Numbered from the stretch's first letter, positions 49,489 through 60,794 are shown. The stretch: 64,000 nucleotides of DNA from Pantoea sp. Mb-10 (GCF_021272205.1 NZ_JAJSDX010000004.1:62001-126000), one strand, 5' to 3'. Made by a program: numbers and translations. Notes: generated by a model not told the origin, from the sequence alone.

Positions 49489-50790
49489 ATGAAAGGTTTT
49501 AAACTCACCCTGGCCTGGCAAATTTTAATTGCCTTGATTCTCGGCGTTGTCGTCGGGACCGTGCTGCATAATCAGCCCGACGATCGTGAATGGTTAATCA
49601 CCAATATTCTCACCCCGGCAGGCGACATCTTTATTCATCTGATCAAGATGATTGTGGTGCCCATTGTTATCTCTTCGCTGATTGTCGGCATTGCTGGCGT
49701 TGGTGACGCGAAAAAGCTCGGGCGTATCGGCGTCAAAACCATTGTCTATTTTGAAGTGATCACCACCCTTGCCATTGTGGTCGGCATTACGCTGGCCAAC
49801 GTATTTCAACCCGGCAGCGGCATTGATATGTCAACGCTGGCAACGGTGGACATCTCTAAGTATGAAGCCACCACGGAAGCAGTGCAGGGCGCACCGCACG
49901 GCCTGGTGACGACCATCCTCTCCCTGATCCCGCAGAATATCTTTGCCTCGCTGGTGAAAGGCGACATGCTGCCCATCATCTTCTTCTCGGTGCTGTTCGG
50001 CATGGGCCTGTCTGCGCTGCCGTCAGAGCACCGCGATCCGCTGGTGACGGTGTTCCGTTCGGTGTCGGAAACCATGTTCAAAGTCACGCACATGATCATG
50101 CGCTATGCCCCGGTGGGCGTGTTTGCCCTGATTGCCGTGACGATTGCTAACTTTGGCTTCGCCTCGCTCTATCCGCTGGCGAAGCTGGTACTGCTGGTGT
50201 ACGTCGCGATCCTGTTCTTTGCCTTTGTGGTGCTGGGCACGGTGGCGCGCTTGTGCAAACTGCGTATTACCACGCTGATGCGCATCCTGAAAGATGAGCT
50301 GATCCTGGCATACTCGACCTCAAGTTCGGAAACCGTACTGCCGCGTATCATGCAAAAAATGGAAGCCTACGGCGCGCCGAAAGCCATCACCAGTTTTGTG
50401 GTGCCAACCGGTTACTCGTTTAACCTCGATGGCTCCACTCTGTATCAGAGCATTGCGGCGATCTTTATTGCCCAGCTGTACGGTATCGATCTGTCGCTGA
50501 GTGACGAGATCATTCTGGTGCTGACGCTGATGGTGACCTCAAAAGGCATCGCGGGCGTACCGGGCGTCTCATTCGTGGTGCTGTTGGCCACGTTGGGCAG
50601 CGTAGGGATTCCGCTGGAAGGCCTCGCCTTTATTGCCGGCGTCGACCGCATCATGGACATGGCGCGCACTGCGTTGAACGTGATCGGCAACGCGCTGGCG
50701 GTGCTGGTCATTGCGCGCTGGGAAAACCAGTTCGACAGCAAGCAGGCCGCGGCCTATGAAAGCCAGCTGCGCGCGCAAAGCGCCAGCTAA
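49489..50790 (+). CDS. gltP: Glutamate/aspartate:proton symporter
   Basis: DAACS-family carrier of glutamate and aspartate, 433 residues (437 in E. coli). Core motifs are intact: HLIKMIVVPIVISSLIVGI, the serine-rich hairpin AYSTSSSETVLPRIM, SFVVPTGYSFNLDGSTLYQS, and FIAGVDRIMDMARTALNVIG with the substrate-binding residues. GAGGAAAT stands upstream of the ATG. A strong terminator follows. Confidence 0.95.
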   Translation: MKGFKLTLAWQILIALILGVVVGTVLHNQPDDREWLITNILTPAGDIFIHLIKMIVVPIVISSLIVGIAGVGDAKKLGRIGVKTIVYFEVITTLAIVVGITLANVFQPGSGIDMSTLATVDISKYEATTEAVQGAPHGLVTTILSLIPQNIFASLVKGDMLPIIFFSVLFGMGLSALPSEHRDPLVTVFRSVSETMFKVTHMIMRYAPVGVFALIAVTIANFGFASLYPLAKLVLLVYVAILFFAFVVLGTVARLCKLRITTLMRILKDELILAYSTSSSETVLPRIMQKMEAYGAPKAITSFVVPTGYSFNLDGSTLYQSIAAIFIAQLYGIDLSLSDEIILVLTLMVTSKGIAGVPGVSFVVLLATLGSVGIPLEGLAFIAGVDRIMDMARTALNVIGNALAVLVIARWENQFDSKQAAAYESQLRAQSAS

Positions 50791-50813
50791 CCCTTGCCCG
50801 TGCTGAACCCCGC

Positions 50814-50840
50814 AAACCCGCCTTCCGGCGGGTTTTTTTA
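50814..50840 (+). terminator. gltP terminator
   Basis: AACCCGCC-TTCC-GGCGGGTT followed by five further T. Confidence 0.9.
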
Positions 50841-50923
50841 TGGGCGAACCACATGCGGTCAGAGGTGAATGAACATGATTTATTATATATTTTTGCATAA
50901 CCTAACTATGGCAGGAGTGGCTG

Positions 50924-51835
<912 letters not shown>

Positions 51836-52040
51836 CGTGTTAATTTCATGAATATTTTTCCCTAAAGTAGTACCAAAATTTATCAATAATTCCCCTGTTA
51901 AGCGCAGGGGGAAATGTTCATCCTTTATTAATTCAGGCTGAAAATTAATTCCGCTGCGCTAAAGCCCACTGTTGCCCTGCCGAAAAGATAAAAAAGCATT
52001 ATCGATTTGCTTCACTTTTTGCGTCTTGCAAGGACAACAC

Positions 52041-53585
52041 ATGCGTAATAACCAGCCCGTCACGCAGCAGGAATTCGTTTTTGACGACGATGCCACGCTG
52101 ATGTCGACCACCGATCTCAATAGCCATATCACCTACGCGAACGACGCCTTTATTGACGTCAGCGGCTTTACGCCGGAAGAGGTGAATGGCCAACCGCACA
52201 ATATGGTGCGTCATCCTGATATGCCGCCTGAAGCGTTTGCCGATATGTGGGCCACGCTCAAGCAGGGCGAACCCTGGACCGCGCTGGTAAAAAACCGCCG
52301 TAAAAACGGCGATCATTACTGGGTGCGCGCCAACGCGATCCCCGTGGTGCGAGAGGGCCGCGTACAGGGATATATGTCGGTGCGCACCAAGCCATCGCCG
52401 GAGGAAGTACGCCAGACGGAAGCGCTTTATCGCGATCTCCGCGAAGGCCGCGCCAAAGGGCGGCGTTTTCATAAAGGGTTGTTGATTGGCACCGGCTGGC
52501 GTCGGGTCGGATCGCTTCTCAAGACGCTGCCGCTGCGCTGGCGTATACGATCTCCGCTGATCGCGCTGCTGCCGCTTTCCGTTTGCAGCGTCTGGCTGTT
52601 GGGCATGAGCGCCACGCAGACCGGCTGCTTTGCTGCGGGCATGGCCCTTCTCCTGCTGCTGGCAAGCCTGTGGCTCGAGCAGCAAATTTCACGCCCGATG
52701 GAGCGCGTCTGCCGTCAGGCCCTGAGCGTGGCCACCGGCGCCAGCCACAAAGTTGATCAGCTCGATCGCGTTGATGAGCTCGGCATCACGCTGCGCGCCA
52801 TTGGGCAGCTGGGCCTGATGTTCCGCTGGTTAGTCGCGGACGTCAGCGGTCAGGCCATTAATGTGCTGAGCGCCAGTGACGCCATCGCACGCAGCAACAA
52901 TGAGCTGAGTCAGCGCACTGAACAGGCTGCGGCCAACGTCCAGCAAACCGCCGCCACCATGAATGAGATGACGGCGACCGTGAAAAGCAACACCGAAACC
53001 GCGCAAGAGGTCAACAGCCTGTCCGCGCGCACCAGCGAGGTGGCGCAGCAGGGTGGCGAAGTGGTGCAGGAGATGGTGGGCATGATGGGCGATATCGCCG
53101 ACAGCGCCAGCCGGATTGCCAACATCACCAGCGTGATTGACAGCATTGCTTTCCAAACCAATATCCTGGCGCTTAACGCCGCCGTGGAAGCCGCGCGCGC
53201 CGGGGAGCAGGGCAAAGGCTTTGCCGTGGTCGCCAGCGAAGTGCGTAGCCTGGCGCAGCGCAGCGCCAAAGCCGCCAGCGAAATTAAAACGCTGGTAGAA
53301 ACCAGCGCCAGCCGCGTGCAGTCCGGCAACGACAGCGCCCACGCCGCGGGTCGCACCATGCAGGAGATTGTTGGGCAAGTGCAGCATGTCACGTCGCTGA
53401 TTGCGCAAATCAGCCACGCCACGGCAGAGCAGTCGGTGGCGCTGAGTGAAGTCAGCACCGCCGTGGAAGATCTCGATGACATCACCCACCGCAACGCCGC
53501 GCGCGTGGCGGAGAGCGCGGAAGCCTCTGAACGTATGACGCGTCAGGCTAACCGCCTGGTGGAAGCGATTAGCGTGTTCCGCTAA
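52041..53585 (+). CDS. aer: Aer-like aerotaxis/energy-taxis receptor
   Basis: A 514-residue methyl-accepting-type transducer without a periplasmic domain. The N-terminal PAS domain (about residues 15-115, [33 protein letters not shown]) is the FAD-binding redox sensor of Aer. It is followed by a hydrophobic anchor (about 175-215), HAMP (about 215-265) and the conserved signalling hairpin ([16 protein letters not shown]). It resembles E. coli Aer throughout. Other Aer-like paralogues exist in related bacteria, so paralogue identity is less sure. Confidence 0.88.
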   Translation: MRNNQPVTQQEFVFDDDATLMSTTDLNSHITYANDAFIDVSGFTPEEVNGQPHNMVRHPDMPPEAFADMWATLKQGEPWTALVKNRRKNGDHYWVRANAIPVVREGRVQGYMSVRTKPSPEEVRQTEALYRDLREGRAKGRRFHKGLLIGTGWRRVGSLLKTLPLRWRIRSPLIALLPLSVCSVWLLGMSATQTGCFAAGMALLLLLASLWLEQQISRPMERVCRQALSVATGASHKVDQLDRVDELGITLRAIGQLGLMFRWLVADVSGQAINVLSASDAIARSNNELSQRTEQAAANVQQTAATMNEMTATVKSNTETAQEVNSLSARTSEVAQQGGEVVQEMVGMMGDIADSASRIANITSVIDSIAFQTNILALNAAVEAARAGEQGKGFAVVASEVRSLAQRSAKAASEIKTLVETSASRVQSGNDSAHAAGRTMQEIVGQVQHVTSLIAQISHATAEQSVALSEVSTAVEDLDDITHRNAARVAESAEASERMTRQANRLVEAISVFR

Positions 53586-53756
53586 TTCGCCGTTGTGACG
53601 CGGTCTGGTCCCTGCAACGCCAGGCCGCGTTAGCCCGCTCTTTACTCTCTGCTGCGGTTAAACCGTGCCATTCCCTGCATTTCTTCTTTTTGTCTCACCG
53701 CTTCCCTTGGCGTTTGCGCTACCTTTTACAACGACAACACCATGGGAGAGAAAGCT

Positions 53757-55397
53757 ATGAGCCCGTTTTTTATGCACGAAAAAAACAATCTGGTGAACGA
53801 AGCCATCGAGGGCATTTTACTCAGCACGCCCTGGCATAACCTGCGCCGCCTCGACCTCGGCGATGAAATACGCGTGGTGGTAAGGGCCGACTGGGATAAA
53901 AGTAAGGTGGCGCTGATCTCCGGCGGCGGTTCCGGCCATGAACCGGCGCACGCTGGCTTTGTGGGCCGAGGCATGCTGACGGCGGCAGTGTGCGGGGACA
54001 TTTTTGCGTCGCCCAGCGTCGACGCGGTGCTCAATGCCATTATCAACGTCACCGGCGATGCGGGTTGTCTGCTGATTGTGAAAAACTACACCGGCGACCG
54101 CCTGAACTTTGGTCTCGCGGCGGAAAAAGCCAAGAACCTTGGCTACAAAGTGGAGCTGGTGACGGTCAGCGACGACATTGCACTGCCGGATAATCCGCAG
54201 CCGCGCGGCATTGCCGGCACCGCGCTGGTGCATAAAATTGCCGGGTACGCCGCCGAGCACAATCACACGCTGGAAGAGGTGAAAGCGCTGGCCGAACGCG
54301 CTATCGCGGCCACCTTTTCCATCGGTCTGGCGTTTGGCACCTGCCACATTCCCGGCGAAACGCGTGACGAGCGCGTGGCCGCCGGGCACAGCGAACTGGG
54401 CATGGGCATTCACGGCGAGCCCGGCGTCATCACGCTGGACACGCAAAACAGCCGCAACATCAGCAGCATCATGACCGACAAGCTGGCGCAGGCGCTGCCG
54501 GACGGCAAACAGGCGCTGCTCTTGATCAACAACCTCGGCGGTTTCTCACAGCTGGAGCTGGCGCTGCTGACGCGTGAAGTGCTGCAAACGCCGCTGGCGG
54601 CGCGCATCACGCACGTGATCGGCCCTGCCACGCTGGTGAGCGCGCTGGACATGAAAGGCTTTTCGCTGACCTTGCTGGCGCTGGAAGAGCCGTTTCTCAC
54701 GGCGCTCAATGCGCCCGTTCAGGTGCTGGGCTGGGCGCCGGTGTATGATTTTGCCCCCATCAACCTGCAAGCCGCGTCACGCGTAGAGAGCCTGATCGAC
54801 TTTGACCCCTCCGAGAATGCGCAGGTGGCGCACGCCGTGGCGCGAGTGACCCAGACGCTGATCGATCTGGAGAGTGAGCTGAATGCGCTGGATGCCAAAG
54901 TGGGCGACGGCGATACCGGCTCCACCTTTGCTGCGGGGGCGAAAAAGATCCAGCGCGGCCTGCAAGAAAAGCAGCTGCCGCTGAATGAAGTGCCCACGCT
55001 GCTGGCACTGATTGGCGAACAGCTGGCGTCGGTGATGGGCGGCTCCAGCGGCGTCTTGATGTCGATTCTGTTCACCAGCGCCGGGCAGCAGCTGGAAGAG
55101 GGCAGCGCGCTGCCGCAGGCGTTGATGCACGGCCTTGAGCGCATGAAGCATTACGGCGGCGCGGAGCCGGGGCACCGCACGCTGGTGGACGCGCTCCAGC
55201 CGGCGCTGGAAGCGCTGGTGGCGGGCGAGTCGCTGGAGGCGGCAGCGCGTGCCGCCGCGCAGGGGGCCGCCGCGACGGCCAGCATGGTACAGGCGAAGGC
55301 GGGGCGCTCGGCCTACCTCAATCAGCACAGTCTGGACGGGGTGAAAGATCCGGGCGCTTACGCCATTGAGCAGGTGTTTGCGGCCCTGGCGCGCTAA
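53757..55397 (+). CDS. dhaK: Dihydroxyacetone kinase, single-chain ATP-dependent type
   Basis: A 546-residue kinase combining DhaK and DhaL domains, like the Citrobacter freundii enzyme, phosphorylating dihydroxyacetone with ATP. The DhaK part (residues 1-330) has SGGGSGHEPAHAGFVG and ELGMGIHGEPG, which contains the histidine that covalently binds substrate. The DhaL part (from about 360) has LDAKVGDGDTGSTFAAGA, the magnesium-ATP aspartates. GGGAGAG at 53744-53750 supports ATG 53757 over 53742. It stands alone, with no PTS partner (DhaM) or glycerol dehydrogenase nearby. Confidence 0.92.
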   Translation: MSPFFMHEKNNLVNEAIEGILLSTPWHNLRRLDLGDEIRVVVRADWDKSKVALISGGGSGHEPAHAGFVGRGMLTAAVCGDIFASPSVDAVLNAIINVTGDAGCLLIVKNYTGDRLNFGLAAEKAKNLGYKVELVTVSDDIALPDNPQPRGIAGTALVHKIAGYAAEHNHTLEEVKALAERAIAATFSIGLAFGTCHIPGETRDERVAAGHSELGMGIHGEPGVITLDTQNSRNISSIMTDKLAQALPDGKQALLLINNLGGFSQLELALLTREVLQTPLAARITHVIGPATLVSALDMKGFSLTLLALEEPFLTALNAPVQVLGWAPVYDFAPINLQAASRVESLIDFDPSENAQVAHAVARVTQTLIDLESELNALDAKVGDGDTGSTFAAGAKKIQRGLQEKQLPLNEVPTLLALIGEQLASVMGGSSGVLMSILFTSAGQQLEEGSALPQALMHGLERMKHYGGAEPGHRTLVDALQPALEALVAGESLEAAARAAAQGAAATASMVQAKAGRSAYLNQHSLDGVKDPGAYAIEQVFAALAR

Positions 55398-55402
55398 GCA
55401 AA

Positions 55403-55431
55403 AACGCCTCTCCCTGGTTGGGGAGAGGCGC
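55403..55431. terminator. Terminator between dhaK and sbmA
   Basis: CGCCTCTCC-CTGGTTG-GGGAGAGGCG hairpin preceded by AAAAA. It fits best as the sbmA (minus-strand) terminator but is shared by the convergent genes. Confidence 0.78.
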
Positions 55432-55437
55432 TCGCGC

Positions 55438-56673
55438 TTACTCGGCGGCCTCGCGCATCATTTCATCGTGGGGAATGTCTGACAAAATTCGCTCGAAGCT
55501 GCGCAGACGTTTGTAGATCGACATCAGCGTAATCAGCGTTGACCACGAGGTAATCAGATACTGGAACGACGAGCGCACCTGGTCAAACACGTTGGTGATC
55601 TGGTTCATCAAGCCCAGCGTGATGCTGCCTGCCACAATCGACGGAAACAGCACAAACAGCCCGAACACGTTATCCACCTGCAAATAGAGAATGCGGGTGA
55701 TGTTGAAATAGAGGTAGTGGAAGTAGAGGCGGAAATAGTTATGGCGCACGCGGCTGAACAGCATTTGCACCGTGGGCGGTGAGGCGCGTTCAGGATCGTC
55801 TTCGCCGTATACCAGCTCTTTACGGTATGCAGCTTCCACGCGCTGATTGCGAAACTCCAGCCCCGGTAGCTTAATGCCCACCAGCGCCAGCAGGGCGGTG
55901 CCAAACAGCGACCACAGCAGCGCGGCAATCACCAACGCATACGGAATATTGCCGAGCAGCGGCACTTCTTTCACGTGGTGCGACAGCGACACCAGCACCG
56001 GTAAAAACGCCACCAGCGTCATGATCGCCTGAATAAAGTTGATGCCCCAGTCTTGCAGCGTGCTGGCAAAGCGCATGGTGTCTTCCTGCACGCGCTGCGC
56101 AGCCCCTTCCACCAGGCGCAGGCGCTGCCAGTTGTGCATATAGTAGTTGTTCATGGCGGTACGCCAGCGGAACACCCAATGGCTGACGAAAAATGAATTC
56201 ATCACGCCAATCACCACGGCGATCAAGGCGATACCCAAAAACGCCAGGATCTGCAGGTAAAATTGATGGATCGGCACCGATCCGGCTTTAGTTAGCGCTT
56301 TCTGAATCATGTCGCCAAACGGGCCGTACCAGGCGTTAATGCCCACGCCGACCTGCACGCTGAACCAGGTGACAAAGATGATCAGCATCGATCCCCACAC
56401 CGACCAGCGCTGCCACGGATGGTTATCCACGATGCGCCAGGCAATGGCGAACAGCCCCGCCACAATCCAGTAGTAGGCGTAAAACCAGAGCTGGCTGGCG
56501 TGGATAAAGCGTCCGGCATTGGCAGGCAGCGGCTGCTGCATCGCGGCCTGAAACAGGGAAAATCGGTCAGGAAAATCATGAAAGAAGCCGAACCAGGCAA
56601 AAATGGCAATCAGGCTCCAAACGGCCGCCGAGCTGAAAAACAGCGTTGGCCGCGGGAAAAAAGACTTAAACAT
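55438..56673 (-). CDS. sbmA: Peptide antibiotic transporter SbmA
   Basis: Inner-membrane proton-driven importer of microcins, bleomycin and proline-rich peptides, 411 residues (406 in E. coli). The start MFKSFFPRP and the long conserved stretch WRTAMNNYYM, QEDTMRFASTL, GIKLPGLEFRNQRVEAAYRK, YLYFNITRILYLQVDN align directly with E. coli SbmA. It has seven to eight membrane helices and resembles the transmembrane part of ABC exporters but has no ATPase. The gene is an accessory insertion here. Confidence 0.95.
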   Translation of the reverse strand: MFKSFFPRPTLFFSSAAVWSLIAIFAWFGFFHDFPDRFSLFQAAMQQPLPANAGRFIHASQLWFYAYYWIVAGLFAIAWRIVDNHPWQRWSVWGSMLIIFVTWFSVQVGVGINAWYGPFGDMIQKALTKAGSVPIHQFYLQILAFLGIALIAVVIGVMNSFFVSHWVFRWRTAMNNYYMHNWQRLRLVEGAAQRVQEDTMRFASTLQDWGINFIQAIMTLVAFLPVLVSLSHHVKEVPLLGNIPYALVIAALLWSLFGTALLALVGIKLPGLEFRNQRVEAAYRKELVYGEDDPERASPPTVQMLFSRVRHNYFRLYFHYLYFNITRILYLQVDNVFGLFVLFPSIVAGSITLGLMNQITNVFDQVRSSFQYLITSWSTLITLMSIYKRLRSFERILSDIPHDEMMREAAE

Positions 56674-56848
56674 GAGGCACTCCGCTGTGTGTTTCTGATT
56701 TTATAACGTTTTTACCATGACTTGTCTGTATTGGTGCATGTCTTGTTGTTACAAGCCCGCGCGTTCGCTGACGGGATGTTAATGAAATTGTGCTGATTTG
56801 TTTCAAAGCGCTAAGGTTTTAGCGCGCCCAGTGTTAAACTCCTGCACA

Positions 56849-56864
56849 CTGTTACCGGTAACAG
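56849..56864. promoter_or_regulatory. GntR/IdnR-type gluconate operator
   Basis: CTGTTACCGGTAACAG is a perfect 16-base palindrome containing TGTTA-CCGG-TAACA, the operator type bound by the E. coli gluconate repressors GntR and IdnR. A degenerate second copy (TTCACCGGTAATCA) lies at about 56872-56885. It is 90 bases before the dehydrogenase operon start. Confidence 0.75.
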
Positions 56865-56953
56865 TCACATTTTCACCGGTAATCACACAAATAATCACCG
56901 ATGCCAACTGCGTCAACTTTCATCCCGCTGATGAAGCGGATTGAGGCAATGTC

Positions 56954-57688
56954 ATGTCAGAACAAAAAAAAGGCCATTCACGCCGCGATTTTCTGCTGAG
57001 AACCATTACGCTTGCGCCCGCCATGGCCGTAGGCAGCTCTGCGATGGGGGCGCTGGTCGCGCCGATGGCAGCCAGCGCCGCTGAGCAACCCGCAGCGCCG
57101 CAGCACGCGCGCCAGTATCAACCCACCTGGTTCACCGCTGAAGAGTTCGCGTTCATTAGCGCCGCGGTGGCACGCCTGATCCCCAATGACGAGCGGGGAC
57201 CTGGCGCGCTGGAAGCGGGCGTACCGGAATTTATTGACCGCCAGATGAACACGCCTTACGCCACCGGCAGCAACTGGTATATGCAGGGGCCGTTTCATCC
57301 TGACGTGCCAAAAGAGCTCGGCTATCAGCTGCCGCTAGTGCCGCAGCAAATTTATCGCCTGGGTTTGGCCGATGCCGACAGCTGGAGCAAGAAACAGCAC
57401 GGCAAGGTGTTTGCCGATCTCAGCAGTCAGCAGCAGGACGCCATGCTCACCGCTTTTGAAAGCGGTGAGGCGCAGTTTGCGCAGATCAACAGCAAACTCT
57501 TCTTCTCATTCCTGCTGCAAAACACCCGCGAGGGCTATTTCAGCGATCCCCTCCACGGCGGCAATCAGGGCATGGTGGGCTGGAAGCTCATTGGCTTCCC
57601 TGGCGCGCGCGCCGACTTCATGGATTGGGTAGAGCGCGGCGAACGGTATCCGTTCCCGTCGGTGGATATTCGCGGGGAGAGAGCATAA
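56954..57688 (+). CDS. Gluconate 2-dehydrogenase subunit 3 (gamma), Tat-exported
   Basis: A 244-residue small subunit. The N-terminus carries a twin-arginine signal ([20 protein letters not shown]) ending near ASAAE; the mature part has the subunit-3 features [19 protein letters not shown] and [23 protein letters not shown]. It should escort the cofactor-containing large subunit, which lacks its own signal, through the Tat pathway. It is the first gene of a three-gene operon after the gluconate operator. Confidence 0.9.
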   Translation: MSEQKKGHSRRDFLLRTITLAPAMAVGSSAMGALVAPMAASAAEQPAAPQHARQYQPTWFTAEEFAFISAAVARLIPNDERGPGALEAGVPEFIDRQMNTPYATGSNWYMQGPFHPDVPKELGYQLPLVPQQIYRLGLADADSWSKKQHGKVFADLSSQQQDAMLTAFESGEAQFAQINSKLFFSFLLQNTREGYFSDPLHGGNQGMVGWKLIGFPGARADFMDWVERGERYPFPSVDIRGERA

Positions 57689-57690
57689 CC

Positions 57691-59475
57691 GTGGCAAACG
57701 AAATGAAAAAAGTGGATGTGGCGATCGTAGGATTCGGCTGGGCCGGCGCGATCATGGCGAAAGAGCTGACCGAAGCCGGTTTGAATGTAGTGGCGCTGGA
57801 GCGCGGCCCGCATCGCGATACCTATCCTGATGGTTCCTACCCGCAGTCCATTGACGAACTGACCTATAACATCCGCAAGAAGCTGTTCCAGGACCTCTCT
57901 AAAAGCACGGTGACGATCCGCCATGACGCGTCGCAAACGGCGGTGCCGTATCGCCAGCTGGCCGCGTTTCTGCCCGGCACCGGCACCGGCGGCGCCGGTC
58001 TGCACTGGTCCGGCGTACACTTCCGCGTTGATCCGGTGGAACTGAACCTGCGTAGCCACTATGAGCAGCGCTACGGCAAAAACTTTATCCCGCAAGGCAT
58101 GACCATTCAGGATTTCGGCGTGAGCTACGCCGAGCTGGAGCCGTTCTTCGATAAGGCGGAAAAAGTCTTTGGCACCTCCGGCAGCGCCTGGTCGGTAAAA
58201 GGCAGCGTGATCGGCAAAGAAAAAGGCGGCAACCCGTTTGCGCCGGATCGCTCCAGCGACTTCCCGCTGCCCGCGCAGAAGCGCACCTATTCGGCGCAGC
58301 TGTTTGCTCAGGCGGCTGAATCGGTGGGCTATCACCCGTATGACATGCCTTCTGCCAACACCTCGGGTCCGTACACCAACCCGTACGGCGCGCAGATGGG
58401 ACCGTGCAACTTCTGCGGCTATTGCAGCGGCTATGCCTGCTATATGTACTCCAAAGCGTCGCCCAATGTGAATATCTTGCCTGCGCTGCGCCAGGAGCCG
58501 AAATTTGAGCTGCGCAATAACGCTTACGTGCTGCGCGTGAACCTCACCGACGACAAAAAGCGCGCCACCGGCGTCACCTACCTGGACGGTCAGGGGCGTG
58601 AAGTGGTGCAGCCAGCCGACCTGGTGATCCTCTCTGCCTTCCAGTTCCATAACGTGCACCTGATGCTGCTCTCCGGCATCGGCAAGCCGTATAACCCGAT
58701 CACCAACGACGGCGTAGTCGGGCGTAACTTTGCTTATCAAAACCTCTCGACCCTGAAAGCGCTGTTTGACAAAAACACCACCACCAACCCGTTCATTGGC
58801 GCCGGCGGCGCGGGCGTGGCGGTGGATGATTTCAACGCCGATAACTTCGATCACGGCCCGCACGGCTTTGTGGGCGGTTCGCCATTCTGGGTTAACCAGG
58901 CCGGCACCAAGCCGATCTCGGGACTGCCGACGCCAAAAGGCACGCCCGCCTGGGGCAGCCAGTGGAAAGCGGCGGTGGCCGATACCTACACGCACCACGT
59001 CTCTATGGACGCGCACGGCGCGCACCAGTCGTATCGCGCTAACTATCTCGATCTCGATCCCAACTACAAAGATGCCTACGGCCAGCCGCTGCTGCGCATG
59101 ACCTTTGACTGGCAGGAGAACGACATCAAGATGGCGCAGTTTATGGTGGGCAAGATGCGCAAGATCACCGAGGCGATGAACCCCAAAATGATCATCGGCG
59201 GCGCAAAAACGCCGGGCACCCACTTCGATACCACGGTGTATCAAACCACCCACATGAGCGGCGGCGCCATCATGGGCGAGGATCCGAAAACCAGCGCGGT
59301 TAACCGCTATCTGCAAAGCTGGGACGTACCGAACGTGTTCGTGGCGGGGGCTTCTGCCTTCCCGCAGGGCCTGGGCTACAACCCAACCGGTATGGTGGCG
59401 GCGCTGAGCTACTGGTCTGCCCGAGCCATCCGCGAGCAGTATCTGAAAAACCCCGGCCCGCTGGTGCAGGCATAA
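57691..59475 (+). CDS. Gluconate 2-dehydrogenase FAD subunit (GMC oxidoreductase)
   Basis: A 594-residue GMC-family flavoprotein, most likely oxidising gluconate to 2-ketogluconate on the periplasmic side. Translation starts at GTG 57691 after GGGGAGAG, two bases after the gamma gene. The FAD motif VDVAIVGFGWAGAIMAKEL opens the protein; GPCNFCGYCSGYAC provides four cysteines, possibly an iron-sulfur site as in related sugar dehydrogenases; the C-terminal GLGYNPTGMVAALSYW holds the GMC active-site region. 2-Ketogluconate dehydrogenase is the alternative; the gluconate operator favours gluconate. Confidence 0.88.
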   Translation: MANEMKKVDVAIVGFGWAGAIMAKELTEAGLNVVALERGPHRDTYPDGSYPQSIDELTYNIRKKLFQDLSKSTVTIRHDASQTAVPYRQLAAFLPGTGTGGAGLHWSGVHFRVDPVELNLRSHYEQRYGKNFIPQGMTIQDFGVSYAELEPFFDKAEKVFGTSGSAWSVKGSVIGKEKGGNPFAPDRSSDFPLPAQKRTYSAQLFAQAAESVGYHPYDMPSANTSGPYTNPYGAQMGPCNFCGYCSGYACYMYSKASPNVNILPALRQEPKFELRNNAYVLRVNLTDDKKRATGVTYLDGQGREVVQPADLVILSAFQFHNVHLMLLSGIGKPYNPITNDGVVGRNFAYQNLSTLKALFDKNTTTNPFIGAGGAGVAVDDFNADNFDHGPHGFVGGSPFWVNQAGTKPISGLPTPKGTPAWGSQWKAAVADTYTHHVSMDAHGAHQSYRANYLDLDPNYKDAYGQPLLRMTFDWQENDIKMAQFMVGKMRKITEAMNPKMIIGGAKTPGTHFDTTVYQTTHMSGGAIMGEDPKTSAVNRYLQSWDVPNVFVAGASAFPQGLGYNPTGMVAALSYWSARAIREQYLKNPGPLVQA

Positions 59476-59486
59476 GGACGACAGCC

Positions 59487-60794
59487 ATGATCAAAAGCTT
59501 GATTGCCCTAGTGCTGGGCACCGTTTCCCTGACCGCACTGGCGGACGCCACGCCGTCGGACGCGCTGATTAAGCGCGGTGAGTATCTGGCGCGCGCCGGG
59601 GATTGTGTGGCGTGTCACAGCACCGCAGACGGTAAACCGTTTGCCGGCGGACTGGGGATGAAAACGCCGATTGGCACGATTTACTCCACCAACATTACAC
59701 CGGATCGCGCCACCGGTATCGGCGACTACAGCTACGACGATTTCCAAAAAGCGGTGCGTCATGGCGTGGCCAAAAATGGCGATACGCTCTATCCGGCGAT
59801 GCCGTACCCCTCTTACGCGGTAGTCAGCGATGACGACATGCAGGCGCTGTATGCCTACTTTATGCACGGCGTGCAGCCGGTGAGCCAGGCCAACAAAGAG
59901 AGCGATATTCCCTGGCCGCTCTCCATGCGCTGGCCGCTGGCGATCTGGCGCGGCATTTTCGCGCCCGACGTGAAGGCGTTCCAGCCTGCGGCGCAGGAAG
60001 ACGCCACGCTGGCGCGCGGTCGCTATCTGGTTGAGGGGTTGGGCCACTGCGGCGCCTGCCACACGCCGCGCAGCTTTACCATGCAGGAGAAAGCGCTGAA
60101 CAATGATGACGGCAGCGATTACCTGTCCGGCAGCAATGCGCCTATTGATGGCTGGACCGCCAATAACCTGCGCGGTGACAACCGCGATGGACTGGGACGC
60201 TGGAGCGAGGACGAACTCCGGCAGTTCCTGCGCTACGGCCGCAACGATCGTACCGCCGCGTTTGGCGGCATGACCGAGGTGGTGCAGCACAGCCTGCAAT
60301 ATCTGTCAGATGAGGATATCGCCGCGATCGCGAAATACCTGAAATCGCTGGGGGCCAAAGATCCTAACCAAACGGCCTTTACCCAAGATGACAGCGTCGC
60401 GCGCGCGCTGTGGAAAGGCGACGATCGTCAGCCTGGCGCATCGCTCTACGTGGACAGCTGTGCAGCCTGCCATAAAACCGACGGATCGGGCTATCAGCGT
60501 TTCTATCCTGCGCTGCGTGGCAATCCGGTGGTGATGGCAGACGACCCCACTTCGCTGATCCACATCGTGCTGGCGGGGGGCTCGCTGCCAGGCGTACAGG
60601 GTGCGCCGTCGGCGATTACCATGCCGGCATTTGGCTGGCGGCTGAACGACAGCCAGGTGGCGGAAGTGGTGAACTTTATTCGCAGCAGCTGGGGCAACAG
60701 CGTGAAGACCCCGGTAACCGCGAAAGACGTAGCAAAAATTCGTCAGGATATTCCGCAGCAGGGCAGTGCGGACATCCGCGTATTAGAGCACTAA
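59487..60794 (+). CDS. Gluconate 2-dehydrogenase cytochrome c subunit
   Basis: A 435-residue exported cytochrome with a signal peptide (LIALVLGTVSLTALA) and three class-I haem motifs: CVACH (about residue 38), CGACH (about 188) and CAACH (about 328), each with a downstream Met ligand region. It passes electrons from the flavin subunit to ubiquinone in the inner membrane. It starts 11 bases after the large-subunit stop, so the three genes are one operon. The tri-haem design is standard for this enzyme family. Confidence 0.92.
   Translation: MIKSLIALVLGTVSLTALADATPSDALIKRGEYLARAGDCVACHSTADGKPFAGGLGMKTPIGTIYSTNITPDRATGIGDYSYDDFQKAVRHGVAKNGDTLYPAMPYPSYAVVSDDDMQALYAYFMHGVQPVSQANKESDIPWPLSMRWPLAIWRGIFAPDVKAFQPAAQEDATLARGRYLVEGLGHCGACHTPRSFTMQEKALNNDDGSDYLSGSNAPIDGWTANNLRGDNRDGLGRWSEDELRQFLRYGRNDRTAAFGGMTEVVQHSLQYLSDEDIAAIAKYLKSLGAKDPNQTAFTQDDSVARALWKGDDRQPGASLYVDSCAACHKTDGSGYQRFYPALRGNPVVMADDPTSLIHIVLAGGSLPGVQGAPSAITMPAFGWRLNDSQVAEVVNFIRSSWGNSVKTPVTAKDVAKIRQDIPQQGSADIRVLEH

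Noticed and set aside
57565-59316. 583-codon minus-strand open frame opposite the gluconate dehydrogenase large subunit
   Set aside because: Antisense shadow produced by codon bias; the plus-strand GMC protein explains the sequence.
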